Counted from the stretch's first letter, positions 46,225-55,760 are shown. The stretch is 64,000 nt of DNA from Arenibacter arenosicollis (GCF_014397245.1 NZ_JACLHY010000001.1:712681-776680); one strand, 5' to 3'. The notes: generated by a model from the sequence alone, not told the origin. Made by a program: numbers and translations.

Positions 46225-49200
46225 TTAATCCTTTAGACCAAAGGATTGAAGGTAATTTCCGGGAGTTCCGTATAGCGATAATCCTTCTATATGCACCTGA
46301 ATTTGTTTGGCATTATCCGAATTGTAAAATAGGAGTCTTGCATTGCCATTTTTATCCGTAGTAAATGAAGGGATCCAATAGAGGGTGGCACGGTTATCCG
46401 GAGCACTATTTTCATCTAAAGTAACATTGTATTTTGGGGAGTAGAACTCTCGTTCAGGCGCATGGCCCACAATGGCAAATTCTGGGGATACTGCAGGAGC
46501 AATAGTTTTAGCCCCTCCTCTTTTTGTGTATATAAGGATGACCCCGTTGGCCCCTCTGGATCCATAAATGGCTGCTGAGGGCCCTTTTAGAATCTCCACT
46601 CTTTCAACGGCGTAAGTATCCATGGTAGCAATGTACGTAGGAACGGGTCCTGCCGCCATTGATTGCTCCATGGATAAAGAAAGATTTACGGGAACAGCAC
46701 TTCCTGCGCCTTGGTCAGTGGAAGAACTCTGTCTTTGGATGGTCCTAGCTTGGGATGATGCTGAAGGATTATCATTGTTGACGGGCACACCGTTGAGAAC
46801 CCATAAAGGGGAGCCTCCATTTCTAATACTCACTGTATTGCCATTTACACTTACCCCTGCAAATCTTCTTACCAGATCAAGTACACTTTGGGCTGATTTA
46901 TTATCCTCCATATACAGTGAGGCATCTGGCGTTTGTCCATAAACGGATGGCGAGGCATTTCTAGACTTTTCCATCTTTTTTTCAGTAATAATGACTTCGT
47001 CAAGTTTTGTTGTTTTACTTATATCGAACGCCGGAACGGGTTTTCTTTGTGGATGGGGAATTTGCTTATACCTTTCGGCTTGGAAAGGCAAATTCATAAA
47101 CCGGGGTGGTGGGAGTGTAGTTTCTTGTTCGTCTAAGGTAATTTTTACGTCAAAGGGGCTGTCAGAGGTGTCAAAGGCATTGAAGGCAATATTGGTAGTA
47201 TCCTTAAAGTTAAAATCTGATATGGTAAAACTTCCATCCAAAGTCGTTTTTGCCGAAAGCATGCCCAATTGCTCCCCAGATTTAGCAATTATGGTTAAAT
47301 GGGTGTTGGCTAAAGGCTTGTTGTTTAGACTTGTTGCAATTCCAGATATGGTAAGCCCTTTCACAAAATTGAACTCTTTGCTGGAATTTGACACTTCTTT
47401 AATGTCAGGCCATGGGATTTTTCGCCAGCCATGGGTCAGCATTACCAAATCCAGGGCGTGCAGGGTTGCTTTTTTCTGGTTGAGAAAAAGAAGTCCGGGC
47501 GCGGAAATATGGCCCTTAATGTCCGATTGCAATAAAAGATGTGTTAAAATGTTCGCAGAATTTGGACTCTTTAAACCTTGATCTGCGTCTGTGGCGGCCA
47601 TGGATAGTTCTGCCATAACAGGCCTGCCATCGGTGTCGGATACATGCACATCTATGGTAATTTCACTTCTATCCTTAAATTTTTTAGGACTTAAATTGGC
47701 ATTTATTACCAATTCATCCTGATTATTTATAAATACGATACGTTCACTCCACGGTTTTTTTTGTGAATCAAAAAGGGTAAGTGTCATGATTCCGCTAGGC
47801 ATTTTACTTTTAGGAATTTCAAAATTTACGGTAGGTTCACCTTCAAAATTAAATTTACCTTGATAGTATTTTTTATTGTTTATATGGCCAACTACATAAA
47901 ATGATTGCTCTTTCAGAGGTTCCGAGGCCTGAATTTTTACTTGAATGCTTTTTGGATTTACGTTGTATGCCGTTATTGCATATCCCTCACTCATTACTTT
48001 AGGTAGTGGGAATTTGGTGCCATCCTCAAGGATGACCGAATATTTTTCTCCTGCCTGTGGTTTAAGATTGAAAAAACCGGACCCTCTATCTATCGTGGCC
48101 AAGGCAGCAATGAATTTCCCTTGCGAATCTACAATTTGACCTTTTATATTCCTGTCTAGACCGTCATTTCCTATTGCCTTAAATGCTACTTGTCCAACTA
48201 AATTGGCAACCAGGTGCCCACCTTCAGGAAAGAACTGCAAATCAATTTTATCCTCTTTTTGTATGGCGTTTATCGGGGCACTAAGGTCATTGAATACCTG
48301 TATTGTTTTGGTGAAAAAGAAATCGTGATCAAAATTTCGCATCCAATTGGTGTAGGCACGCAATTGATAATTGCCCGAATGAAGGTTGTTGGGTAAATCC
48401 ATATTACCAGTGGCCTTACCATTTACAATTTCTTGGGTTTGGGAAAGCACAATTTCATTTTTCGGACCAATCAGATCTACATGAAGCACCTTACTACCTA
48501 GAGAAAATTGATGATAGCTCCCCAAAACAGTATAAGCGCTGAACCATAGGCTTTCACCTGTTGCAAATAATTCCTTGTCCGTATGCAGAAAAACTTTTTC
48601 CACTGGGTTATTATTATTGTAGTGGTTAACCGATGCTCCCAAATCTCCAATAAATGGATCATTGGTTAAATTGGATTGCATTAGTGCCACTTGATCTTTG
48701 CTGTTTAGGAATATGGAACCAAAAGCACCAACCTTTGCAAAGGAGGTTATTACTTCTACCTCTACCGGTGTCCTTTTTACAATGGGATTGTCCTCCCAGA
48801 ATTTTTCGTTGTAACCTATTTCGTCGAGTTTTTGCCAGTCAGTTTTATTTTTCCCGAACTGCCCTCCCAATTTTTTTCTAGATGTAGGGGTGTAGTTTTC
48901 AAAAAAAGTCAAGTTTGAGGAGGAAGTGGTATGAAACTCAAAATTGTCGTTTATATAGTAGTCAAATTCTTGGGCAATATTAATATAATCTATTAAGGAA
49001 TTGCTTGTATTTTCTGGGCTGTAAGCCATTTCAAACGAGATATTGTAATTTTTCCATGAGTTGTTGTTGTTATTCACGAGTTGAACAAATTTTAAATCGT
49101 CATGGGAAAGCCTGCCAGTAATTTTAAGGATGTCGTAGGTTTTTAGGTTGATGTACACCTCCGCCTCGAAGGTTGGGGTGTTGATCGTTTTTTTTGGGTT

Positions 49201-49977
49201 GAACTTTAATACCGCAATTTTATCGCTGCTGGATTCTATGTATTCAACGATATGGATGTCATAAAAGACTTCCAAAGCGGGGTGCATTGGAAAAATAACC
49301 TCTTCAGTATCGGGTTGGAACGGAGAAATCAATCGAGTTAAAAGTGTGTAGTTCCTATTGTGAAGCCCTCCTGGTTTTAATGCATATCGGCCTTCAATAA
49401 TGTCCCAATCCTCTATTCCTCTTGAATTATAGCGTATATCATAGATAATTTCCGAAAACTCGGAGTATTCATTCCCATTTTTCGATTTTTGCCTATAAAA
49501 GGCTCGGCCGTAGTTGGGTTTAGTAGTTTGGTTATAGGCTTTTTGAAATGCTTTTTTAGCTAGGTTCACGCCATATGCTTCCTTTTTGGACGCTGTTACA
49601 GTAACCTCTTCCAATACATTGTTAAAGGGCGTTAGCTCAACTATTAGGTCGGAAGTTTGGGAAACTTCAATTATGTACTTGTTATAGTTTATATGGGTAA
49701 ATATGAGTTTGGCGGGTAGAGAATCTACCTTTATTACAAACTCGCCCAATTCATTGCTTGCAGTCCCCCAAGCCGAAGAAGTAATTCCTATATGGCAAAA
49801 AGGGATGGCTTGTCCTGTTTCTTGGTCAATAACTCTTCCGTTTATTTCCAGTTGTTGGGTTAAGTCTGAAGACGATAAATTAACGGAAACACCCGAAGGA
49901 TTTTTTGGAACGGCAAATAGGACAACAGTACATAACCAAATTGCGGAAATTAGAATATAATTGGAAATTCGAGCCAT
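46225..49977 (-). CDS. Very large exported protein with carboxypeptidase-like, macroglobulin-like and TonB plug domains
   Basis: A 1250-residue protein with a signal peptide (about 1-22). A carboxypeptidase-regulatory-like domain follows at about 45-130 (INGRVIDQETGQAIPF). A middle region resembles DUF5686-type or peptidase-associated domains. Macroglobulin MG2-like beta domains start near 455 (VFLHTDKELFATGESLWFSAY). A second regulatory-like domain lies near 870-950. A TonB-dependent receptor plug domain follows at about 1015-1157 (VLDLVRRFAGVSV; VERVEILKGPSAAIYGSRGANGVILIYTKRGG). Only about 90 residues follow, so there is no 22-strand barrel: this is not a transporter. It may be a surface or periplasmic binding protein working with TonB-type machinery. 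Role unknown. Confidence 0.85.
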   Translation of the reverse strand: MARISNYILISAIWLCTVVLFAVPKNPSGVSVNLSSSDLTQQLEINGRVIDQETGQAIPFCHIGITSSAWGTASNELGEFVIKVDSLPAKLIFTHINYNKYIIEVSQTSDLIVELTPFNNVLEEVTVTASKKEAYGVNLAKKAFQKAYNQTTKPNYGRAFYRQKSKNGNEYSEFSEIIYDIRYNSRGIEDWDIIEGRYALKPGGLHNRNYTLLTRLISPFQPDTEEVIFPMHPALEVFYDIHIVEYIESSSDKIAVLKFNPKKTINTPTFEAEVYINLKTYDILKITGRLSHDDLKFVQLVNNNNNSWKNYNISFEMAYSPENTSNSLIDYINIAQEFDYYINDNFEFHTTSSSNLTFFENYTPTSRKKLGGQFGKNKTDWQKLDEIGYNEKFWEDNPIVKRTPVEVEVITSFAKVGAFGSIFLNSKDQVALMQSNLTNDPFIGDLGASVNHYNNNNPVEKVFLHTDKELFATGESLWFSAYTVLGSYHQFSLGSKVLHVDLIGPKNEIVLSQTQEIVNGKATGNMDLPNNLHSGNYQLRAYTNWMRNFDHDFFFTKTIQVFNDLSAPINAIQKEDKIDLQFFPEGGHLVANLVGQVAFKAIGNDGLDRNIKGQIVDSQGKFIAALATIDRGSGFFNLKPQAGEKYSVILEDGTKFPLPKVMSEGYAITAYNVNPKSIQVKIQASEPLKEQSFYVVGHINNKKYYQGKFNFEGEPTVNFEIPKSKMPSGIMTLTLFDSQKKPWSERIVFINNQDELVINANLSPKKFKDRSEITIDVHVSDTDGRPVMAELSMAATDADQGLKSPNSANILTHLLLQSDIKGHISAPGLLFLNQKKATLHALDLVMLTHGWRKIPWPDIKEVSNSSKEFNFVKGLTISGIATSLNNKPLANTHLTIIAKSGEQLGMLSAKTTLDGSFTISDFNFKDTTNIAFNAFDTSDSPFDVKITLDEQETTLPPPRFMNLPFQAERYKQIPHPQRKPVPAFDISKTTKLDEVIITEKKMEKSRNASPSVYGQTPDASLYMEDNKSAQSVLDLVRRFAGVSVNGNTVSIRNGGSPLWVLNGVPVNNDNPSASSQARTIQRQSSSTDQGAGSAVPVNLSLSMEQSMAAGPVPTYIATMDTYAVERVEILKGPSAAIYGSRGANGVILIYTKRGGAKTIAPAVSPEFAIVGHAPEREFYSPKYNVTLDENSAPDNRATLYWIPSFTTDKNGNARLLFYNSDNAKQIQVHIEGLSLYGTPGNYLQSFGLKD

Positions 49978-50042
49978 CGCTTCAATGATAGAAGCATCAA
50001 GTTACGAAGTAAAAATTTAATTTGTTGGAAGTCACCCAAAAA

Positions 50043-51011
50043 TCAATACCCAACCTTGGTCCTTACTCTTTCCAAAACCCCATCGGCCACATTTTTGGCT
50101 TTTTCAGCTCCAACGGCCAAGGCTTCATCCAATTCATTTAAGTTGTTCATATAATAATCGAACTTTTCCCTTGCCTCACCAAATCGCTCCAGTACTACTT
50201 CATATAGCGCTTGCTTGGCGTGTCCGTAGCCATAGTTGCCATTTATATAGTTTGCTCTCATTTCTGCCACCTGATCTTCCGAAGCTAGAATTTTATACAG
50301 GGCAAATACGTTATCTGTATCCGGGTCTTTAGGGTCTTCCATGGGAGTGCTGTCCGTTTGGATGCCCATGATTTGTTTGCGCAATTGTTTGTCGGTTTGA
50401 AAAAGGCTAATTAAATTCCCTTTGCTTTTGCTCATTTTTGAGCCATCTGTACCGGGGATATACATGGTCTCTTCCTGTACCTTTCCATCTGGCATTACAA
50501 AGGTTTCCCCCAATTGTGCGTGAAACCTAGAGGCAACATCACGGGTCATTTCCAAATGCTGCATTTGGTCCTTGCCAACCGGAACTATCTGGGCGTCATA
50601 TAAAAGTATGTCCGCAGCCATAAGCATGGGGTAGAAAAACAAGCCCGCATTCACATCATCCAGTCGATCCGCCTTATCTTTAAAAGAGTGGGCAAGGGTT
50701 AATCTTTGGTATGGAAAAAAACAGCTGAGGTACCAGGCAAGTTCTGCGGTCTGTGGAATATCACTTTGTCTATAAAAGGCGGTCTTATTTATGTCCAAAC
50801 CAAATGCCAGCCAGGTAGCGGCCACGGCGTAGGTGTTGTTCCGTAGTACCTTCCCATTCTTGATCTGGGTTAACGAGTGCATATCCGCAATAAAGAGAAA
50901 GGAATCGTTTTCTGGATTGTTGGCCATTTCAATCGCCGGGATAATTGCTCCTAATATATTCCCAAGATGAGGGGTCCCTGTACTTTGTATACCTGTTAAG
51001 ATTCTTGCCAT
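50043..51011 (-). CDS. trpS: Tryptophanyl-tRNA synthetase
   Basis: Charges tRNA-Trp. The ATG at 51011 (MARILTGIQSTGTPHLGNILGA, 322 residues) is preferred over a TTG eight codons upstream. Class I signatures are present: the HIGH-type motif PHLGN (14-18) and KMSKSKG. LYDAQIVPVGKDQMQH is diagnostic for TrpRS. Diverges from the acyltransferase with back-to-back promoter boxes. Confidence 0.97.
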   Translation of the reverse strand: MARILTGIQSTGTPHLGNILGAIIPAIEMANNPENDSFLFIADMHSLTQIKNGKVLRNNTYAVAATWLAFGLDINKTAFYRQSDIPQTAELAWYLSCFFPYQRLTLAHSFKDKADRLDDVNAGLFFYPMLMAADILLYDAQIVPVGKDQMQHLEMTRDVASRFHAQLGETFVMPDGKVQEETMYIPGTDGSKMSKSKGNLISLFQTDKQLRKQIMGIQTDSTPMEDPKDPDTDNVFALYKILASEDQVAEMRANYINGNYGYGHAKQALYEVVLERFGEAREKFDYYMNNLNELDEALAVGAEKAKNVADGVLERVRTKVGY

Positions 51012-51032
51012 TATTTTATTTATAAGGAAGGA

Positions 51033-51040
51033 CAAAGGTA
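51033..51040 (-). promoter_or_regulatory. -7 box (TACCTTTG) for trpS
   Basis: Exact TAnnTTTG match on the minus strand, 21 nt before the ATG at 51011; leader of about 15 nt. Confidence 0.55.
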
Positions 51041-51070
51041 AAAGAAATCCTAAAAAAGGACTAAAATTAT

Positions 51071-51078
51071 TACTTTTG
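51071..51078 (+). promoter_or_regulatory. -7 box (TACTTTTG) for the acyltransferase
   Basis: Exact TAnnTTTG match ending 5 nt before the ATG at 51084, which implies a leaderless or nearly leaderless message. It is 30 bp from the oppositely oriented trpS box. Confidence 0.45.
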
Positions 51079-51083
51079 ATCTC

Positions 51084-51833
51084 ATGCTATCGATCTCAAA
51101 GAAAATAGGCCATATATTATACAGAATTTGGTTCTATATTTTGGCGATATTCCCGATCCTGTTAATGTTTCCCTTTCTAGTCATTTTTACCATTTCCGAG
51201 AAAACTTATCCGCAGTTTTTTTGGATGGCTCGTAATATATGGGCCAACTTTATTCTTTTCGGGATGGGCTGTTTCCCCGTTATAAGGCGGGAAGAAAGAC
51301 TCAAAAAAGGGGAGAGTTATATGTTGGTAGCCAACCATACCAGTATGTTGGATATTATGTTGATGCTGAGAGTAAGCAAAAATCCATTCGTTTTTATCGG
51401 CAAAAAGGAATTAGTGAATATTCCGATATTTGGGTTTTTCTATAAACGGGTGTGCATAATGGTGGATAGGGAAAGCTCCAAAAGTAGGACCGCAGTTTAT
51501 AGAAGAGCACAGAAAAGGTTGCATCAGGGACTAAGTATCTGCATTTTCCCTGAAGGAGGGGTGCCTGATGAAAATATACTTTTGGATGAGTTTAAGGACG
51601 GGGCTTTTAAAATGGCCATAGCCCATAATATCCCTGTTGTGCCCATGACCTTCTATGATAATAAAAAACGGTTTTCCTTTACATTTTATAGTGGAGGTCC
51701 CGGAAGGTTAAGGGTTAAGGTGCATAAATTTTTTGCTACGGCTCACTTAAACGAGGCGGACAAAGGAATGCTTCGGGAAAAGGTTAGGAACGTAATTCTG
51801 AAGGAGCTCCAAGATTCAGGCGATGGACAATAA
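51084..51833 (+). CDS. 1-acyl-sn-glycerol-3-phosphate acyltransferase (PlsC family)
   Basis: A 249-residue inner-membrane enzyme that adds the second acyl chain in phospholipid synthesis. Two hydrophobic segments near 10-40 and 46-65 are followed by the catalytic HTSMLD (HX4D) and the substrate-binding FPEGGVPD; the more usual FPEGTRS block is altered here (GGV). Length is normal. Other lipid acyltransferase specificities are possible. Confidence 0.9.
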   Translation: MLSISKKIGHILYRIWFYILAIFPILLMFPFLVIFTISEKTYPQFFWMARNIWANFILFGMGCFPVIRREERLKKGESYMLVANHTSMLDIMLMLRVSKNPFVFIGKKELVNIPIFGFFYKRVCIMVDRESSKSRTAVYRRAQKRLHQGLSICIFPEGGVPDENILLDEFKDGAFKMAIAHNIPVVPMTFYDNKKRFSFTFYSGGPGRLRVKVHKFFATAHLNEADKGMLREKVRNVILKELQDSGDGQ

Positions 51834-51877
51834 CTACCCGGTAAGAGATTTTCCAGGGTGCAAACCCACCTTTAGGA

Positions 51878-53377
51878 TTAGAACTTTAAACTAAACCCAC
51901 TGTAAACTCCCAATGAATAAGGATTAAAATTTCCTGAAGTGTTTGAAAAGGTATTCAATTGATATTTAAAAACAGGCTCCACATTAAATTTAAGCTTCGG
52001 GGTGAATTTATAGTTAAGCCCAAGGCCAAAGTTGGTACTGAAATTGACGGAATTGATATTGTTGGCCTCCCCAACATCAGTTGTCTGTCCATTGGATTCC
52101 AACACTACGGAATTATCCGTTAGGAAAAGGGAACTAACCCCTCCTATTATATTAACCCCAAATTTACGGTCAAGGAGAGCGTAATTTAATTCTAAAGGTA
52201 CTTCCAAATAACCAAATTGTTGCCCCATGGTTCCTAAACGGGTAGGGTTTTTACCGGTAACATCCAAAGCGAATACGGACCCCGGTTTGGGAATTACATT
52301 TTCGCTGTTTGGATTATTCAAAATAATGGATTGGGAGTCATTGGAATAGTTAATATTCCTTAGTTGATTCCCTGAAGAAGCGTTGAATGACGATGTAAAG
52401 GAAACGTCATTGGTATCATAGCCATAATCTACCTTATGGACACCGGAACGAACACTAAGTTTTTTGGAAATCTCATAGGCTACAGTAATACCATAGCTTA
52501 GCGTAACATTTCCAGTCTTGGTATTGGAGGCCAAGATAGAGTTGATTGGGGACCCCTCACCCATACCGTTAAAGTATACAGGAGCTACACTGGGCCCAGC
52601 GGACCATTTTCCTTTACGGGTATTGTCCACATCAACAACCTCATTTTCTTCAATAGCCTCCAAAATGGATTTTTTATTAGCTGGAACAGTCTCAGGAGTG
52701 ATCTCTGGGTTATTCCCTTCTTTTTTGTTTGTGTTATTAACTTCTTGATGCGCCAATTTTTCCTCAACAATATTGGGAAGATTTTTTTGGCCCAATGGAT
52801 CATTCAACGCCTCTTTTTCATTGGTATTGGGAATGTCGCTTCCTGTCTTTTTATCAAAACCAATATTACCCATGTTGTTTTTGGCAGTGTTATTGGCTAC
52901 AGCGTCGGTTGCAGATACGGTCCTTTGGCTTTTTGCTGGGTTATTGTTTTTTGTTTTGCCTGTGGCAACAATACTTTCCTGACTGCCTAAAGGATTAGTG
53001 ATTTTTTCCTGTTGCCTTTGTTTGGTCGCTTTAATTGAATTTTCCTCAGTGGATTCCTCATCAATAACAGTGATGCTGGATGCTTCTGGCGTTGATTCTT
53101 TCAGTGCGTTGCTATCCTTTGAATTAGGAGAGTTGTTTTCTACATCCGTTATGATTGGTTCTGCCAATTTGGAAGTAGAAAAAGGATTGATTGCAAAAAA
53201 GAGGATGGCAAGTATAGCTGCCACACCTCCAACTTTCCACCATAGGGGGATAAGCTTTTGTGATCGTTTCTTTTTATCCAAGGAAGCGGCTATGGAATTC
53301 CAGACTCTTTCGTCCGGAATTTCTTGGTAGTTGGCCAAGTTCTCTTGAAATAATTTGTCTAAATTATTTTCACTCAT
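51878..53377 (-). CDS. Putative dual-membrane-spanning anti-sigma factor with C-terminal outer-membrane beta-barrel
   Basis: A 499-residue protein. The N-terminal about 45 residues are soluble and charged (KLFQENLANYQEIPDERVWNSIAASLDKKK), as in anti-sigma heads. A membrane segment lies at about 46-64 (WWKVGGVAAILAILFFAI). A low-complexity Asn/Glu/Lys/Ser-rich linker of about 185 residues follows, then a PorT-like outer-membrane beta-barrel (about 255-499) ending in SLGVYSGFSLKF with a terminal Phe. There is no cleavable signal peptide. The layout matches the dual-membrane-spanning anti-sigma (Dma) proteins described in Bacteroides. The ECF sigma factor gene is 38 bp upstream on the same strand. 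Topology is inferred. Confidence 0.85.
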   Translation of the reverse strand: MSENNLDKLFQENLANYQEIPDERVWNSIAASLDKKKRSQKLIPLWWKVGGVAAILAILFFAINPFSTSKLAEPIITDVENNSPNSKDSNALKESTPEASSITVIDEESTEENSIKATKQRQQEKITNPLGSQESIVATGKTKNNNPAKSQRTVSATDAVANNTAKNNMGNIGFDKKTGSDIPNTNEKEALNDPLGQKNLPNIVEEKLAHQEVNNTNKKEGNNPEITPETVPANKKSILEAIEENEVVDVDNTRKGKWSAGPSVAPVYFNGMGEGSPINSILASNTKTGNVTLSYGITVAYEISKKLSVRSGVHKVDYGYDTNDVSFTSSFNASSGNQLRNINYSNDSQSIILNNPNSENVIPKPGSVFALDVTGKNPTRLGTMGQQFGYLEVPLELNYALLDRKFGVNIIGGVSSLFLTDNSVVLESNGQTTDVGEANNINSVNFSTNFGLGLNYKFTPKLKFNVEPVFKYQLNTFSNTSGNFNPYSLGVYSGFSLKF

Positions 53378-53415
53378 GTTTTCAATTGTTCAGCAGAAAT
53401 CATAATAGGGAAAGT

Positions 53416-53958
53416 TTAACCTTCCATAATGATCTTTGCCTTATTTGCCTCAATTTTTTCTTTTAAAATCATTCTTGCCCTCGCAAGATTGGATTTGGAG
53501 GTCCCCAAGGACGTTCCTAATAATTCACTTATCTCTTTATGGCTATAACCATCCATCACATATAGATTGAAGGTTAAGCGGTATTTGTTTGGTAGCTCCT
53601 GTATATAACTTAACAAGGTGGCCAGATCTAGATTTATATACCCGGAATCCTCTGGCGCTTCCTCCTCTATATTATCGGAAACCACTGTTAAGTTCTCCTC
53701 TTTTCTATATTTTTGAAGTACTGTATTTACAGTGATGCGCTTTATCCAGCCTTCAAAAGAGCCTTGATTTTTAAACTGTTCAATTTTACTATAGATAGTC
53801 ATAAAACTATCATGTAGATTATCTTCCGCCTCCGTTTTATTGCGTGAGTATTTGAGACAAATACCGAACAGTATCCGGGAATAATCACGGTATAACTGTT
53901 CTTGTGCTTGTCTATCCCCCTTTTTGCAATTATTAATGAGCTCTACCGGATTACTCAA
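53416..53958 (-). CDS. RNA polymerase ECF-type sigma-70 factor
   Basis: A 180-residue sigma factor. Region 2 spans about 20-90 (AEDNLHDSFMTIYSKIEQFKNQGSFEGWIKRITVNTVLQKYRK), and region 4 about 110-170 (LPNKYRLTFNLYVMDGYSHKEISELLGTSLGTSKSNLARARMILKEKI). It is probably held by the protein encoded next on the strand (51878-53377). Its regulon cannot be told from the window. The upstream lipoprotein stop is 20 bp away, so all three genes likely form one operon. Confidence 0.95.
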   Translation of the reverse strand: MSNPVELINNCKKGDRQAQEQLYRDYSRILFGICLKYSRNKTEAEDNLHDSFMTIYSKIEQFKNQGSFEGWIKRITVNTVLQKYRKEENLTVVSDNIEEEAPEDSGYINLDLATLLSYIQELPNKYRLTFNLYVMDGYSHKEISELLGTSLGTSKSNLARARMILKEKIEANKAKIIMEG

Positions 53959-53978
53959 AATATGGATTGGGTTAATAA

Positions 53979-54452
53979 CTAATTCTTTATTATGGCCGAA
54001 CCGTTTTCATTGGCCGGCAAAACTATGGCCGAACTGTCTTCATTGACCGGCACTGTAATTTCTAGATAAGTTGGCTCTCCGCTTGCATCTTCACCTGTCC
54101 AATATCTAAATAAATAAGGTTGGTCGTACAAAACCTCAAAGTTAAAGGTAGCAACTAAGTCCTCACCAGTCCCGGTACATTCGTCCTCATCTTCGATTAC
54201 AGTACCAATAGTAACTACTTTTCTGGTAGTTACATCCTCTTTTACTACGTCAAAACCTTCGAAAAAGGTACAATTATTCGGTCTAAAGTAAGTAACTTTT
54301 ATTTTATAGATCTGACCGTAATCAAATGCTTCTGGCATTTCTACAGATTTTACCTGTAGGGCTTCAAAATGATAGTTGACATCATCATCTATGTCGCAAG
54401 ATGTTATTAGTGCAAAAGAGGCAACAAGCAGCAAAAAGAATACTCGTTTCAT
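53979..54452 (-). CDS. Small lipoprotein of unknown function in the sigma-factor operon
   Basis: A 157-residue protein with a lipoprotein signal (MKRVFFLLLVASFALITSCD, Cys19). The body is acidic and beta-rich (DDDVNYHFEALQVKSVEMPEAFDYGQIYKIKVTY) with Cys pairs in the middle (NNCTFFEG, EDECTGTG), resembling a small immunoglobulin-like fold. The tail has an 11-residue tandem repeat (VPVNEDSSAI / LPANENGSAI) encoded by two 33-bp units. It precedes the sigma factor by 20 bp. No family recognised. Confidence 0.8.
   Translation of the reverse strand: MKRVFFLLLVASFALITSCDIDDDVNYHFEALQVKSVEMPEAFDYGQIYKIKVTYFRPNNCTFFEGFDVVKEDVTTRKVVTIGTVIEDEDECTGTGEDLVATFNFEVLYDQPYLFRYWTGEDASGEPTYLEITVPVNEDSSAIVLPANENGSAIIKN
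53992..54057. repeat. 33-bp tandem repeat (2 units) in the lipoprotein 3' end
   Basis: Units 53992-54024 and 54025-54057 both begin ATGGCCGAAC on the plus strand and are about 80 percent identical by eye. They keep the reading frame and duplicate 11 residues at the C-terminus. Confidence 0.85.
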
Positions 54453-54604
54453 GTTCTTAATATTTAGTTTTTTTTAAATGTTTTTGGAAACCCCTGCCTT
54501 GAAAAAAAAATTCGAGATATTCTGGAATATTTAAAGGCAAGTCGATTTCATAGCAATTAGTTTTTGCTATAAGATGTAAACAGGAAATAAAGGTTGCGTG
54601 TAGA

Positions 54605-54637
54605 AAGAAAAAATCCCGATCGAATCGGGATTTTTAA
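54605..54637 (-). terminator. Intrinsic terminator after recA
   Basis: AAATCCCGAT (54611-54620) and ATCGGGATTT (54624-54633) form a 10-bp stem with a CGA loop; A/T tracts on both sides allow termination in either direction. It is immediately downstream of the recA stop. Confidence 0.85.
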
Positions 54638-54639
54638 GT

Positions 54640-55653
54640 TTATGCTTTTACTGTTTTGATGGCTTCTTTAATTTTGCCTTCCAGTTCTTCGAGTAGTTCG
54701 GGGTTGTCCAGTAGTAAACTTTTAACAGCATCCCTACCCTGGCCAAGCTTGGTGTCACCGTAGCTGAACCATGATCCACTTTTTTTGATAATTTCAAATT
54801 CAACTCCCAAATCGATTATTTCCCCTACTTTGGAAATCCCTTCACCGTACATTATATCGAATTCAGCGGTCCTGAATGGCGGTGCAACCTTGTTCTTTAC
54901 TACCTTAACACGTGTTTTGTTACCTTGTACGCCACCATCGGTATCCTTAATTTGGGTAGATCTTCTTATATCCAAACGAACTGAAGCGTAAAATTTTAGG
55001 GCGTTACCACCTGTAGTTGTTTCCGGATTACCGAACATTACTCCAATTTTCTCCCTTAATTGGTTAATAAAGATTACGGTACAATTTGTTTTGCTAATAG
55101 AACCTGTAAGCTTTCTAAGGGCTTGTGACATTAAACGAGCGTGAAGTCCCATTTTGGAGTCACCCATTTCACCTTCGATTTCACTTTTCGGAGTCAATGC
55201 GGCAACGGAGTCGATAACAACGATATCAATAGCGCCAGAACGTATAAGGTTATCTGCTATCTCCAAAGCTTGTTCACCGTTATCGGGTTGGGAAATGATC
55301 AAGTTATCTATATCTACCCCAAGTTTTTGTGCATAAAAACGGTCAAATGCATGTTCCGCGTCAATAAAAGCTGCAATACCCCCATTTTTTTGCGCTTCTG
55401 CCATGGCGTGTAGCGTAAGTGTAGTTTTACCTGAGGATTCAGGCCCGTAAATCTCGATTACCCTTCCACGTGGATAGCCTCCTACACCGAGTGCTACATC
55501 CAATCCTAAGGAACCGGAGGAAATCACTTCTACGTCCTGTACTATGCTGTCGCCCATTTTCATTACGGCACCCTTGCCATAAGTTTTATCCAATTTATCT
55601 AGGGTAAGTTTAAGTGCTTTTAATTTTGCTTCTTTTTCGGAACTCATTTTCAT
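54640..55653 (-). CDS. recA: Recombinase RecA
   Basis: Central homologous recombination and SOS protein. 337 residues; a second ATG two codons downstream (at 55647) would give the family-typical start [28 protein letters not shown]. Walker [10 protein letters not shown] (70-78), Walker [10 protein letters not shown] and the loop motif [35 protein letters not shown] are intact. The C-terminal tail is short and less acidic than in E. coli. Confidence 0.97.
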   Translation of the reverse strand: MKMSSEKEAKLKALKLTLDKLDKTYGKGAVMKMGDSIVQDVEVISSGSLGLDVALGVGGYPRGRVIEIYGPESSGKTTLTLHAMAEAQKNGGIAAFIDAEHAFDRFYAQKLGVDIDNLIISQPDNGEQALEIADNLIRSGAIDIVVIDSVAALTPKSEIEGEMGDSKMGLHARLMSQALRKLTGSISKTNCTVIFINQLREKIGVMFGNPETTTGGNALKFYASVRLDIRRSTQIKDTDGGVQGNKTRVKVVKNKVAPPFRTAEFDIMYGEGISKVGEIIDLGVEFEIIKKSGSWFSYGDTKLGQGRDAVKSLLLDNPELLEELEGKIKEAIKTVKA

Positions 55654-55732
55654 ATCATATTAGGGACGCTAAAATACCAATTCTTTTTGCATAATACCAC
55701 CTATCGTACGGATTTTATAAGAAGAAATTGGG

Positions 55733-55760
55733 GAAATAAAAATTTTGAAATAAAAATTTT
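55733..55760. repeat. 14-bp perfect tandem direct repeat
   Basis: GAAATAAAAATTTT occurs twice in a row, 80-107 bp upstream of the recA start. Possibly slippage or a regulator site. Confidence 0.8.

Noticed and set aside
46225..49977. Annotation of the 1250-residue protein as a TonB-dependent receptor
   Set aside because: Only the plug domain is present; the C-terminal remainder is far too short for a 22-strand barrel.
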